64,000 nt of DNA from Magnetospirillum gryphiswaldense MSR-1 v2 (GTDB taxonomy: Bacteria; Pseudomonadota; Alphaproteobacteria; Rhodospirillales; Magnetospirillaceae): the NCBI RefSeq assembly GCF_000513295.1, contig NC_023065.1:1116001-1180000 (forward strand). The letters run 5' to 3'. Shown here piece by piece: positions 25,900-33,266 of this stretch. Under the pieces are notes generated by a model. The model searched no databases. It was not told where the DNA came from and saw only the letters and a program-made list of their open reading frames with translations. The first letter of the stretch is position 1. Each line of letters begins with the position of its first letter. Both the position numbers and the translations under genes were made by a program.

Positions 25900-25912
25900 A
25901 AATGCTCTAATC

Positions 25913-25942
25913 CTCTCCCTTGGGCGCGGACCCAAGGGAGAG
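25913..25942 (-). terminator. hairpin terminator after dctM
   Basis: A perfect 12-bp stem CTCTCCCTTGGG (25913-25924) / CCCAAGGGAGAG (25931-25942) with a 6-nt loop. It lies eight nt past the dctM stop on the minus strand and just outside the right end of the IS630 element. The T-run is poor (GATTAG), so termination may be partial. Confidence 0.6.
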
Positions 25943-25950
25943 AACAGAGA

Positions 25951-27480
25951 TCACTTCTGTTCTTGAAGCTGGCGCTTCAATGCCTCCATCGGGTCTTCCG
26001 GCGCATCTTCCGCAGCTCCCTCTTCCGACGGGGTGTCGCTGCTTTCAGGGGCGCCATAGGCGGGGGCATCGATTTCCAGGTGGATGGTGTTCACATCCAC
26101 CTTGGTCCGGCTGCCCAATCCGCCTTCCACCAGCGACGGGAAGGCGATGACCAAGCCAACCATGATGATCTGGATGCAGACGAAGGGGATGGCGCCCCAA
26201 TAGATATCGGTTGTCTTGATGCCCTTGATGCGGCGCCTTGTCACCTTGTCGTCGTAATCATCCTTGGGCGCGACCGAACGCAGGAAGAACAGGGCGAAGC
26301 CGAAGGGCGGATGCATGAACGAGGTCTGCATGTTCACCGCCAGCAACACGCCGAACCAGATCAGATCGATACCCAGCTTTTCCGCCACCGGCCCCAGCAG
26401 CGGGACGATGATGAAGGCCAGCTCGAAAAAATCGAGGAAGAAGGCGAGGACGAAGACCAGGATGTTGACGACGATCAGAAAGCCCAACACGCCGCCGGGC
26501 AGGCCGGTCAGCAGGTGCTCGACCCACAAATCACCGTTGACGGCGCGGAACACCAAACCGAAGACGGTCGAGCCGATCAGAATGAACAGCACGAACGACG
26601 ACAGCTTGGCGGTGCTTTCCATGGCCTGTTTCATCAAATCCACGGACAGGCGGCGGCGGATGACAGCCAGGATCAGGGCACCGGCGGCCCCCATGGCGCC
26701 GGCTTCGGTCGGCGTCGCCACGCCGATGAAGATGGTCCCCAGGACCAGGAAGATCAGCACCAGCGGCGGCACCAGCGAGAACAAAACCTTCTGCACCAGC
26801 TTGAAGCCGCGCAGGGTGCGTGCATCCAGCGGCAGGGCCGGGGCGGCACTGGGGCGGAAGATGGTGGTCAAGGCGATGAAGCCGGCATACATGGCGGTCA
26901 GCACCAGACCGGGGAACATGGCGCCTTGGTACATGTCGCCGACCGAACGGCCCAACTGGTCGGCCATGATGATCAGCACCAAGGACGGCGGGATGATCTG
27001 GGCCAAGGTGCCGGAAGCGGCGATGACGCCGGTGGCTAGGCGCGGATCATAGCCGTAACGCAGCATGATCGGCAGCGAGATCAGACCCATGGAAATGACG
27101 CTGGCGGCGACCACACCGGTAGTGGCGGCCAACAGGGCACCGACGAAGATGACCGCATAGGCCAGACCGCCGCGGATGGGGCCGAACAACTGGCCGATGG
27201 TGTCCAGCAGGTCTTCGGCCATGCCGCTGCGTTCCAGGATCAACCCCATGAAGGTGAAGAACGGAATGGCCAGCAGGGTTTCGTTGCGCATGATGCCGAA
27301 CACACGTTCAGGCAGCGCCTGGAACAGTTCGACATGGAACAGGCCCAGTTCCATGCCCAGCAGGCCGAACAGCAGGCCATTGGCGCCCAGGGCGAAAGCC
27401 ACCGGATAACCGCACAGCAGGAACAGAACCAGGGCGCCAAACATCAAGGGCGCCATATTGGCGATAATGAAGGCGGTCAT
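25951..27480 (-). CDS. TRAP transporter large permease subunit (DctM type)
   Basis: A 509-residue inner-membrane protein with about 12 hydrophobic segments and TRAP large-subunit motifs: FFTFMGLILERSGMAEDLL, LLAATTGVVAASVISMGLISLPIML, ASGTLAQIIPPSLVLIIMADQ and GVATPTEAGAMGAAGALI. It couples substrate uptake to a sodium gradient in studied TRAP systems. A hydrophilic C-terminal tail of about 60 residues (rich in Glu, Pro, Ala) extends into one compartment and is longer than in the DctM prototype. It overlaps dctQ by 4 nt. The receptor gene faces it from the other side of the nested IS block. Confidence 0.92.
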   Translation of the reverse strand: MTAFIIANMAPLMFGALVLFLLCGYPVAFALGANGLLFGLLGMELGLFHVELFQALPERVFGIMRNETLLAIPFFTFMGLILERSGMAEDLLDTIGQLFGPIRGGLAYAVIFVGALLAATTGVVAASVISMGLISLPIMLRYGYDPRLATGVIAASGTLAQIIPPSLVLIIMADQLGRSVGDMYQGAMFPGLVLTAMYAGFIALTTIFRPSAAPALPLDARTLRGFKLVQKVLFSLVPPLVLIFLVLGTIFIGVATPTEAGAMGAAGALILAVIRRRLSVDLMKQAMESTAKLSSFVLFILIGSTVFGLVFRAVNGDLWVEHLLTGLPGGVLGFLIVVNILVFVLAFFLDFFELAFIIVPLLGPVAEKLGIDLIWFGVLLAVNMQTSFMHPPFGFALFFLRSVAPKDDYDDKVTRRRIKGIKTTDIYWGAIPFVCIQIIMVGLVIAFPSLVEGGLGSRTKVDVNTIHLEIDAPAYGAPESSDTPSEEGAAEDAPEDPMEALKRQLQEQK

Positions 27481-28031
27481 TCCTTGGCCCCTCCGTGATG
27501 GCCGGCGGCAGGGGCGCCGTATGAGTCAATATGTCCGCTCAGGAAGGCTGCGCGCTTGATGATTTCCGACAAGCCTTGCAGCACCAGCAAGGCGAAGCCC
27601 ACCGGGATCAGCAGTTTGGCTGGCCAGCGGATCAAGCCGCCGGCATCGCTGGAATGTTCCATGGTGACGAACGAATCGACGAAGATGGGGATCGACAGCC
27701 ACATGATCATGATCGCCATGGGGAATAGGAAGAACAGGCCCCCCAGAATGTCGATCCAGGCCTGAGCCCGCTGACTGAGCCCGCTGCTGAGCACGTCGAT
27801 GCGGATATGTTCATTGCGGAGCAAGGTGTAGCCCGCAGCCAGCAGGAACACTGCCGAGAACAAATACCACTGGACTTCAAGCCATGCGTTGGAACTGGCG
27901 TTGAACGCATAACGGATCACGGCGTTACCCGAACTGACGATGACCGCCAGCAGGATCAGCCAACATACCGACTTGCCGACCATCGTATTCAGACGGTCGA
28001 TCAGGCCGCTGAGTTTCAGCAGCAGCGTCAT
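27477..28031 (-). CDS. TRAP transporter small permease subunit (DctQ type)
   Basis: A 184-residue membrane protein with four predicted helices and the DctQ features VIRYAFNASSNAWLEVQWYLF and LRNEHIRIDVLSSGLSQRAQAWID. It forms the membrane complex with DctM. The start is ATG at 28031 with GGGAGG at 28035-28040 as ribosome site. It leads the dctQ-dctM operon; a candidate regulatory region with a palindrome lies upstream (28090-28136). Its C-terminal tail is short and histidine/glycine-rich (AAGHHGGAKE). Confidence 0.9.
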   Translation of the reverse strand: MTLLLKLSGLIDRLNTMVGKSVCWLILLAVIVSSGNAVIRYAFNASSNAWLEVQWYLFSAVFLLAAGYTLLRNEHIRIDVLSSGLSQRAQAWIDILGGLFFLFPMAIMIMWLSIPIFVDSFVTMEHSSDAGGLIRWPAKLLIPVGFALLVLQGLSEIIKRAAFLSGHIDSYGAPAAGHHGGAKE

Positions 28032-28118
28032 GGAACCTCCCTAGAACCTGTACCGGTATTACCTCTTGGACAATCGCACTATGACATGGTGTCAATACGA
28101 AGGCCAGATGGCCCATGC

Positions 28119-28136
28119 ATTACGGATTTCCGTAAT
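28119..28136. promoter_or_regulatory. perfect palindrome upstream of dctQ (possible operator)
   Basis: ATTACGGA-TT-TCCGTAAT, 8-bp arms with a 2-nt centre. On the minus strand it is upstream of a TTGACA hexamer at 28095-28090, whose -10 partner is weak. A second short palindrome, GGCCAGATGGCC, lies between at 28102-28113. The site is 88-105 bp from the dctQ start, a position suited to an activator. It also lies six bp beyond the bpt stop, so a terminator role is possible, though no T-run follows. Confidence 0.4.
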
Positions 28137-28141
28137 AGGGG

Positions 28142-28897
28142 TCAGCGGAATTGCGGAACCGGATTGGGGAAGTCATCCCCTTCCAGCAATTGCCAGCCGT
28201 TGACGCCAAAGGCTTCCAGCGGCTGAAAGCGGGATTTGTAGGCCATCTTGCGGCTTTCGGCGATCCAATAGCCCAAGTAAACATAAGGGAGCCCCAGGCG
28301 CAGCGCCTCATCGATCAGCCACAACACCATGAAGGTGCCGAGCGATCGCCTGTCCATGTCGGGGGCATAAAAACTGTAGACGGCGGACAGACCATCGCTC
28401 ATGCGATCGGTCAGGCAGACGGCGGTCAAAGTGCCGTCGGATTGGCGGAATTCCAGCAAGGACGTGTCGATGGGGCTGTCTTCGACCATGGATCGGTAGT
28501 CATAGAATCCCATCAGCGCCATGTCGCCGCCGCTGTGACGGGATTCCTGATACTGAGAAAACAGCTTGTATTGTTCCGCTGTCGCCCGCGCCGGCACCAT
28601 GCCGGCGGTCAGATCCTGATTTTGGCGCCAGACCTTACGCATGGTTCGATCCGGCTGAAAGCGGCGGACGGCGATGCGCACCGGGATACAAGCCGAACAT
28701 CCCGGACAGGCCGGGGTATAGGCGATGGAATGGGAGCGGCGAAAGCCCGCGCGCGACAGGGCCTCATGTAGAATTTCGGCATCCGGCCCATTCAACTCGG
28801 TAACGATCTTGCGTTCCAGCCGACCATTGATATAGGGGCAGGGCAAAGCCGCCGTCGTGAAGAAGAAATGTGGACGCTTGAGCGGAATGTGATCCAT
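28142..28897 (-). CDS. bpt: aspartate/glutamate leucyltransferase (arginyl-tRNA-protein transferase family)
   Basis: A 251-residue protein that transfers leucine from Leu-tRNA to N-terminal Asp or Glu of proteins, feeding the N-degron pathway (ClpS/ClpAP). The N-terminal ATE domain has PCPYINGRLERKIVTEL and the cysteine-containing YTPACPGCSACIPVRI; the C-terminal domain has YSFYAPDMDRRSLGTFMVLWLIDEA and YVYLGYWIAESRKMAYKSRFQPLE. Length and motifs fit the bacterial Bpt branch rather than eukaryotic ATE1. It is 31 nt downstream of the RDD gene and on the same strand as motA-motB. Confidence 0.9.
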   Translation of the reverse strand: MDHIPLKRPHFFFTTAALPCPYINGRLERKIVTELNGPDAEILHEALSRAGFRRSHSIAYTPACPGCSACIPVRIAVRRFQPDRTMRKVWRQNQDLTAGMVPARATAEQYKLFSQYQESRHSGGDMALMGFYDYRSMVEDSPIDTSLLEFRQSDGTLTAVCLTDRMSDGLSAVYSFYAPDMDRRSLGTFMVLWLIDEALRLGLPYVYLGYWIAESRKMAYKSRFQPLEAFGVNGWQLLEGDDFPNPVPQFR

Positions 28898-28928
28898 CGA
28901 AACCGGTCTCGGCCAGGGCGAGCGCCTA

Positions 28929-29414
28929 TTATAAGCGGGTTTTAGCGTTGATAACCACTGTTCCGGCCAGGAAGTCGTGCAAGGTCCGTCTTTGTGGGTT
29001 GAACAAGGCGATAATCAGCACCAGAAAGCCGGTCAGCGCCACCGATCCAAAAAACGCCACCGTCAAAATCAAGGCCTGCAACGGCGATGGCGGCAGCCCA
29101 TCGGCGGCAGTGGCAACCTGGATCCCCATCACGCGCATACCCAAGGTAGCCGAGGCTTGGCTGGCGATCAGCAAGGTGTGATAGGCCAAAGGCAGCAGGA
29201 CAACGACCACGGCTTGCAGCGGCAACAGCAGGCCAAAGCTTAAGACCCCCAGCAGGCCGGTGGCCACCCATGCCACCACGACCAGGATAGAGATCACCAC
29301 CAGATCGACGAGGTAAGCGAATATCCGCTTCAAGGTGATGCCACTGAACAATTCGGGCTGGCGCATGGGGTCCATGTCCTGCCCGGGCGGAATGATGGTG
29401 ATGTGGGTGTTCAC
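28929..29414 (-). CDS. RDD family membrane protein
   Basis: A 161-residue protein with an RDD domain: LKRIFAYLVDLVVISILVVVAW (first helix with the R and D residues), a second helix pair, ATLGMRVMGIQVAT, and NPQRRTLHDFLAGTVVI near the end. RDD proteins are integral membrane proteins; some are proposed ion exchangers, but most have no known role. The start is GTG at 29414, chosen because AGGAGA is placed seven nt upstream; an ATG at residue 14 lacks such a site. It precedes bpt by 31 nt, a pairing I recall from other alphaproteobacteria. Confidence 0.85.
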   Translation of the reverse strand: MNTHITIIPPGQDMDPMRQPELFSGITLKRIFAYLVDLVVISILVVVAWVATGLLGVLSFGLLLPLQAVVVVLLPLAYHTLLIASQASATLGMRVMGIQVATAADGLPPSPLQALILTVAFFGSVALTGFLVLIIALFNPQRRTLHDFLAGTVVINAKTRL

Positions 29415-29471
29415 GCTGTTTCTCCTGCCGTCCCCTTGGGATTTAGGTTCGCCATGGGGGCCGTGCCAGGG

Positions 29472-30443
29472 TTAACCCTTTTTGCCGCCATTGGCCGGGG
29501 AGGGGGCGGGCGTTTGTGCCGGGGGCGGCGAGGTGGCAGGGACAGGCGTTTGTGGCGGTTCGGTCAGGTCGTTCTCGCGCAGCAAAATGATGCTGATGCG
29601 GCGATTGCGCGGCGCTTTGGGATCGTCGACCACCAAGGGCTCGGACGAGGCGCGACCGACGATGCGGTCAATGCGCTCTTCGGGTACGCCCGAGCCCAGC
29701 AAGGCCCGGCGGCTGGCCAGGGCGCGGTCGGCGGATAATTCCCAATTGGTGTAGCCGGAGGGATCGCGGAAGGGGATGGCATCGGTGTGGCCGGTGATGG
29801 AAATCTTGTTGGGCATCTGGTTGACGATGCGCGACACCAGATCAAGCAAGGCGCGGGTATGGCCGAACATGGCCGAACTGCCCGACGGGAACATGGCCAA
29901 GCCTTCCTGGTCGGTGATCTGGATGCGCAAGCCCTCGGGGGTGTTGTCGACCATCATCGAGCCCTCGAACTGCTTCAGTTCGGGGATGCCCTTGAGCGCG
30001 TTATCCAGGACTTCCTTGGCCTTGTCGAACTTCTGCTGTTCGCGTTCGGCCATCTTCTCGCGGAAATCCTCTTCGCTCATGCCCTCCATGGGTTCGGTGT
30101 TTTCCGAGGTCATGTCCTCGCCGCCGGGACCGATGGAAGACGGCGGCAGATGCTGGACCAGACTGGGCGAACTGGTTTGCGACACCTGAGCGCCCTGACC
30201 GATCACCTGACCACCGAGCAGGCCGCCGGCACCCGAGGCGCTTTTCGAGGCCATGGAGGGGGCGAAATAGTTGGAAATGCCGGTCAGCTGTTCTTCCGTC
30301 ACCGCGTTCAGCAACCACAGCAGCAAAAAGAACGCCATCATCGCGGTCACGAAGTCGGCATAGGCCACCTTCCAGGCGCCACCATGGTGGCCGGCCGCAA
30401 CCTTCTTGACCCTTTTGATGATGATCTGCTGACCTTCGGCCAT
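29472..30443 (-). CDS. motB: flagellar motor stator protein MotB
   Basis: A 323-residue stator protein. A short cytoplasmic N-terminus leads to a single helix with the proton-carrying aspartate at D30 (AYADFVTAMMAFFLLLWLL). A plug/linker region rich in Ser, Gly and Glu follows, then an OmpA-type peptidoglycan-binding domain (about residues 170-285) with SITGHTDAIPF and WELSADRALASRRALL. The C-terminal tail is proline-rich (PPQTPVPATSPPPAQTP). With MotA it conducts protons to turn the flagellum. It is 23 nt downstream of motA. Confidence 0.93.
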   Translation of the reverse strand: MAEGQQIIIKRVKKVAAGHHGGAWKVAYADFVTAMMAFFLLLWLLNAVTEEQLTGISNYFAPSMASKSASGAGGLLGGQVIGQGAQVSQTSSPSLVQHLPPSSIGPGGEDMTSENTEPMEGMSEEDFREKMAEREQQKFDKAKEVLDNALKGIPELKQFEGSMMVDNTPEGLRIQITDQEGLAMFPSGSSAMFGHTRALLDLVSRIVNQMPNKISITGHTDAIPFRDPSGYTNWELSADRALASRRALLGSGVPEERIDRIVGRASSEPLVVDDPKAPRNRRISIILLRENDLTEPPQTPVPATSPPPAQTPAPSPANGGKKG

Positions 30444-30466
30444 CGCGCTTTCGCCTTACCAGCTCA

Positions 30467-31327
30467 TCAATCTGGCGGCAGATTGGTGACGGTTTCTTCA
30501 AGCTCCTGGAAGGTCGGACGCAATTCGTCGGGCAGGATCTTGCGGGCGAATTCGATGGAGACCTGGGGGGCATAGCCTTGCATGTGGGCCAGCAGGCCAG
30601 CCTTGATGGCCAGCAGATAATAGTGATCGGAATCGAACGACATCTGCATGTTGCGCGCCATGGGGGCGAAGAAGGCGTAGGAGATGAGCACGCCGGTGAA
30701 GGTGCCGACCAGCGCCGCGCCGATCAGATGCCCCAGCACTTCCGGCGGTTCGGTGATCGACCCCATGGTGTGAATGACGCCCAGCACGGCGGCGACGATG
30801 CCCAGGGCCGGCATGGCGTCGGCCATCAGGTTCACCGCGTGGGAAATCTCGTGGTAATGCTTGTGGTGTGCTTCCAACTCGCCATCGATGATGGATTCAA
30901 GCTCGTGGGCGTTGGAGGTGCCCAAGGTCAACAGGCGCAGATAGTCGCAAAAGAAGGTCCGCGTGTGATGATCGTTGGAAAAGCCGGGAAACTTTTGGAA
31001 CAGCGGGCTTTCATCGGGCTTTTCCACATGACTTTCCAAGGCCAGGTCGCCCTTGGTCTTGGCTAGTTTGAATACCGCATACAGCATGGACAGCATCTCG
31101 ATATATGCGTCCTTTTTGTAATGCGCCCCCTTGAACACCATGCCGATCTTCTTGAACACGCCCATGACGATGTCTTTGGGATTGCCCAAGAACATTGACC
31201 CGAAGGCCGCGCCAAGAATGATGATGAACTCGAAAGGCTGCCACAACACATCAAGGTGACCACCCGCAGCGGCATAACCGCCAATCACACTCGCAATTGT
31301 CACCACGATGCCGATGATCGCGAACAT
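30467..31327 (-). CDS. motA: flagellar motor stator protein MotA
   Basis: A 286-residue integral membrane protein with four helices, beginning MFAIIGIVVTIASVIGGYAAAGGHLDVL. The cytoplasmic loop carries the charged residues that meet FliG, and the third and fourth helices include ADAMPALGIVAAVLGVIHTMGSI and GAALVGTFTGVLISYAFFAPMA, with the conserved proline near the proton path. It leads the motA-motB pair; the pair is away from other flagellar genes, as far as this window shows. Confidence 0.93.
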   Translation of the reverse strand: MFAIIGIVVTIASVIGGYAAAGGHLDVLWQPFEFIIILGAAFGSMFLGNPKDIVMGVFKKIGMVFKGAHYKKDAYIEMLSMLYAVFKLAKTKGDLALESHVEKPDESPLFQKFPGFSNDHHTRTFFCDYLRLLTLGTSNAHELESIIDGELEAHHKHYHEISHAVNLMADAMPALGIVAAVLGVIHTMGSITEPPEVLGHLIGAALVGTFTGVLISYAFFAPMARNMQMSFDSDHYYLLAIKAGLLAHMQGYAPQVSIEFARKILPDELRPTFQELEETVTNLPPD

Positions 31328-31546
31328 TCACTTCCCCTGCTGCGGTCCAATCGGGACACCACACGACCACTTGATCGTTTCGGAGAATGCTATATTTCGT
31401 CGCCTGTGTCCCGAGTCAACTGCGTTCTTGGCAAAAAAACATGATGCGGACAGGCCTTGGGGGAAAACGTTAAAGCCGGCATTTGACCTATGGCGGTCAA
31501 CCCCAGTAATCTCAATATCCGTCATCATCAACATCGAGCGAGTGCA

Positions 31547-32035
31547 ATGACCGTCGACCCGCGTTCCTTCCGCAAGGCCTTGGGCTGTTTCGCCACGGGC
31601 GTCACCGTCGTGACAACGGTGAATCCCGATGACAACACGCCCATCGGGGTGACCGTCAGCGCTTTCTCTTCGCTCTCGCTGGAACCGCCGCTGGTGCTGT
31701 TCTGCCTGGGCAATAAGACGTCCAGCCTGGATTCCTTCAAGCGTTCCGGGCGTTTCGTCATCAACATCCTGGCGGAAAGCCAACGCGACCTGTCCATCCG
31801 CTTCGCCAGTCGGGTCGAGGACAAGTGGGCCGGAATCGTCGCCGAGAGCGGCCTGGGGGGCGTGCCGGTGCTGGGCGGCTGCATCGCCAATCTGGAATGC
31901 TCGCTTGTCAATACGGTTGACAGTGGCGATCATGTGATTTTCATCGGTCAGGTGGAAAACATCCACTATCAGGAAGGCGGTTCGCCGCTTTTGTATTTCC
32001 GTGGTGCTTACATGGATTGCGGCGCCGGGGTCTGA
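31547..32035 (+). CDS. flavin reductase-like FMN-binding protein
   Basis: A 162-residue protein of the flavin reductase / FMN-binding split-barrel family: FRKALGCFATGVTVVTTV, GVTVSAFSSLSLEPPLVLFCL, FVINILAESQRDLSIRFAS and GDHVIFIGQVENIHYQEG. Members reduce FMN or FAD with NAD(P)H, often supplying a monooxygenase; no partner oxygenase is adjacent, so the partner is unknown. The start is ATG at 31547, which begins the domain; an upstream ATG at 31490 adds 19 residues without homology. It converges with the threonine ammonia-lyase gene, four bp apart. Confidence 0.85.
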   Translation: MTVDPRSFRKALGCFATGVTVVTTVNPDDNTPIGVTVSAFSSLSLEPPLVLFCLGNKTSSLDSFKRSGRFVINILAESQRDLSIRFASRVEDKWAGIVAESGLGGVPVLGGCIANLECSLVNTVDSGDHVIFIGQVENIHYQEGGSPLLYFRGAYMDCGAGV

Positions 32036-32039
32036 TCGT

Positions 32040-33266
32040 TCATTCCGGCAGGCTGGCCATGGACCCCAGCCTGCGTGCCGGAAAACCGGCTTGCCGCAAG
32101 GCGCCAAGCATGGCTTCCACGTGGCTGGAATCGGTGGCTTCGACCACCACGTCCAATTCGGCACTTTTCACCGGCACGTCCTGAAACAGGCGTTGGTGAT
32201 AGACTTCCAGGATATTGCCGCCATGTTCGGCGATCAGACTGGTGGCGCGGGCTAACGTGCCTGGAGCGTCGCTGATCTCGATGCGCAGGCGGGCCAGACG
32301 ACCGGCTCGCACAAGTCCCCGCATCAGAATGGACGCCATGACCCGGTTATCGATGTTGCCGCCGGAAATGACCAGAACCACCTTTCTCGCGGCAAAACGC
32401 GCCGATTGGGTCATCAGCAGGGCCAGGGGCGCTGCCCCGGCGCCTTCGGCGACGATCTTCTGTTCTTCCATCAGCCAGACGATGGCCTGTTCGATGGCGG
32501 TGTCGTTCACGGCGAAAACGTCGTCGAAATGCTGGTCGATGATCGGCTTGGTCAGGCTGCCGGGATATTTGACGGCAATGCCTTCGGCCAGGGTCTGGGG
32601 TGAAGGCGGGGCGTCAGCCACAGGTTGACGAACGAGGGTGGGGAAGCTGGCGCTTTGTACTCCGGTCAGGCGGGGCGGGGTGGGGGCGTCGTGCAAGGCG
32701 ATGGCCATGCCGGCGGCCAGACCGCCGCCGCCGATGGGAATGATGACATCGTCGGCATCGGTGACTTGTCGGGCCAGTTCCAGCCCGACGGTGCCCTGGC
32801 CGGCGATGATCAGCGGGTCATCATAGGGATGGATGAAGATCAGTCCCTGTTCGGTCGCGAGGATGTGGGCGTGCTGTTGCGCCTCGGCCAGGGTTTCGCC
32901 GACCAGCACCACGGTGGCACCATAGGCTTGGGTGCGTTGCACCTTGGTCAGTGGGGTGAAGCGTGGCATCACCACCGTGGCCGGAATACCCAGTCGGGCA
33001 CAATGCAGGGCGACACCCTGAGCGTGGTTGCCCGCCGACATGGCGATGACGCCGACTTGTCGTTCTGCCGTATTCAGCGCCAGGATGCGGTTGAGCGCGC
33101 CTCGGGCTTTGAACGAGCCGGAATGCTGCAGGTTTTCCAGTTTCAGCCAAACCTGCGCTGCTCCCGTCATTTGGGCCAGCTTGGGCGCCGCCACCACCGG
33201 GGTCAGGGCGACGCTGCCGTCAAGAGCGGCGGCGGCGCTTCTGACCTGATCGATGGTTACGGTCAA
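32040..33266 (-). CDS. ilvA: threonine ammonia-lyase, medium form with ACT domain
   Basis: A 408-residue PLP enzyme that deaminates threonine to 2-oxobutanoate, the first step to isoleucine. The PLP lysine is K53 in HSGSFKARGA, and the phosphate-binding loop is IPIGGGGLAAG. The C-terminal part (about 325-408, IEISDAPGTLARATSLIAEHGGNI) is an ACT domain, matching the medium-length form common in alphaproteobacteria rather than the two-ACT E. coli IlvA. Biosynthetic against catabolic (TdcB) use is not settled by sequence. Its start overlaps the end of the penicillin-acylase gene by 4 nt. Confidence 0.88.
   Translation of the reverse strand: MTVTIDQVRSAAAALDGSVALTPVVAAPKLAQMTGAAQVWLKLENLQHSGSFKARGALNRILALNTAERQVGVIAMSAGNHAQGVALHCARLGIPATVVMPRFTPLTKVQRTQAYGATVVLVGETLAEAQQHAHILATEQGLIFIHPYDDPLIIAGQGTVGLELARQVTDADDVIIPIGGGGLAAGMAIALHDAPTPPRLTGVQSASFPTLVRQPVADAPPSPQTLAEGIAVKYPGSLTKPIIDQHFDDVFAVNDTAIEQAIVWLMEEQKIVAEGAGAAPLALLMTQSARFAARKVVLVISGGNIDNRVMASILMRGLVRAGRLARLRIEISDAPGTLARATSLIAEHGGNILEVYHQRLFQDVPVKSAELDVVVEATDSSHVEAMLGALRQAGFPARRLGSMASLPE

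Larger units (their letters stand above)
22320..25907 (+). mobile_element. IS630-family insertion sequence, interrupted by an IS66-family element
   Basis: Left end GAGCGGTTTCACGCCGAGCG (22320-22339) and right end, read inwards on the minus strand, GAGCATTTTCACATCGAGCG (25907-25888) match at 16 of 20 positions. Each end is flanked by TA (22318-22319 and 25908-25909), the target duplication of IS630/Tc1-mariner elements. Removing the inner IS66 and one copy of its duplication leaves about 1066 bp, a normal IS630 size. The transposase gene is on the plus strand near the right end and is split by a frame change. It is inserted between the TRAP receptor gene and dctM, outside both terminators, so no host gene is broken. 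Confidence 0.88.

Noticed and set aside
25963-27039. 358-codon open frame antisense to dctM
   Set aside because: Low-complexity Gln/Asp/Gly/His product opposite a membrane-protein gene, the expected shadow of hydrophobic codons.
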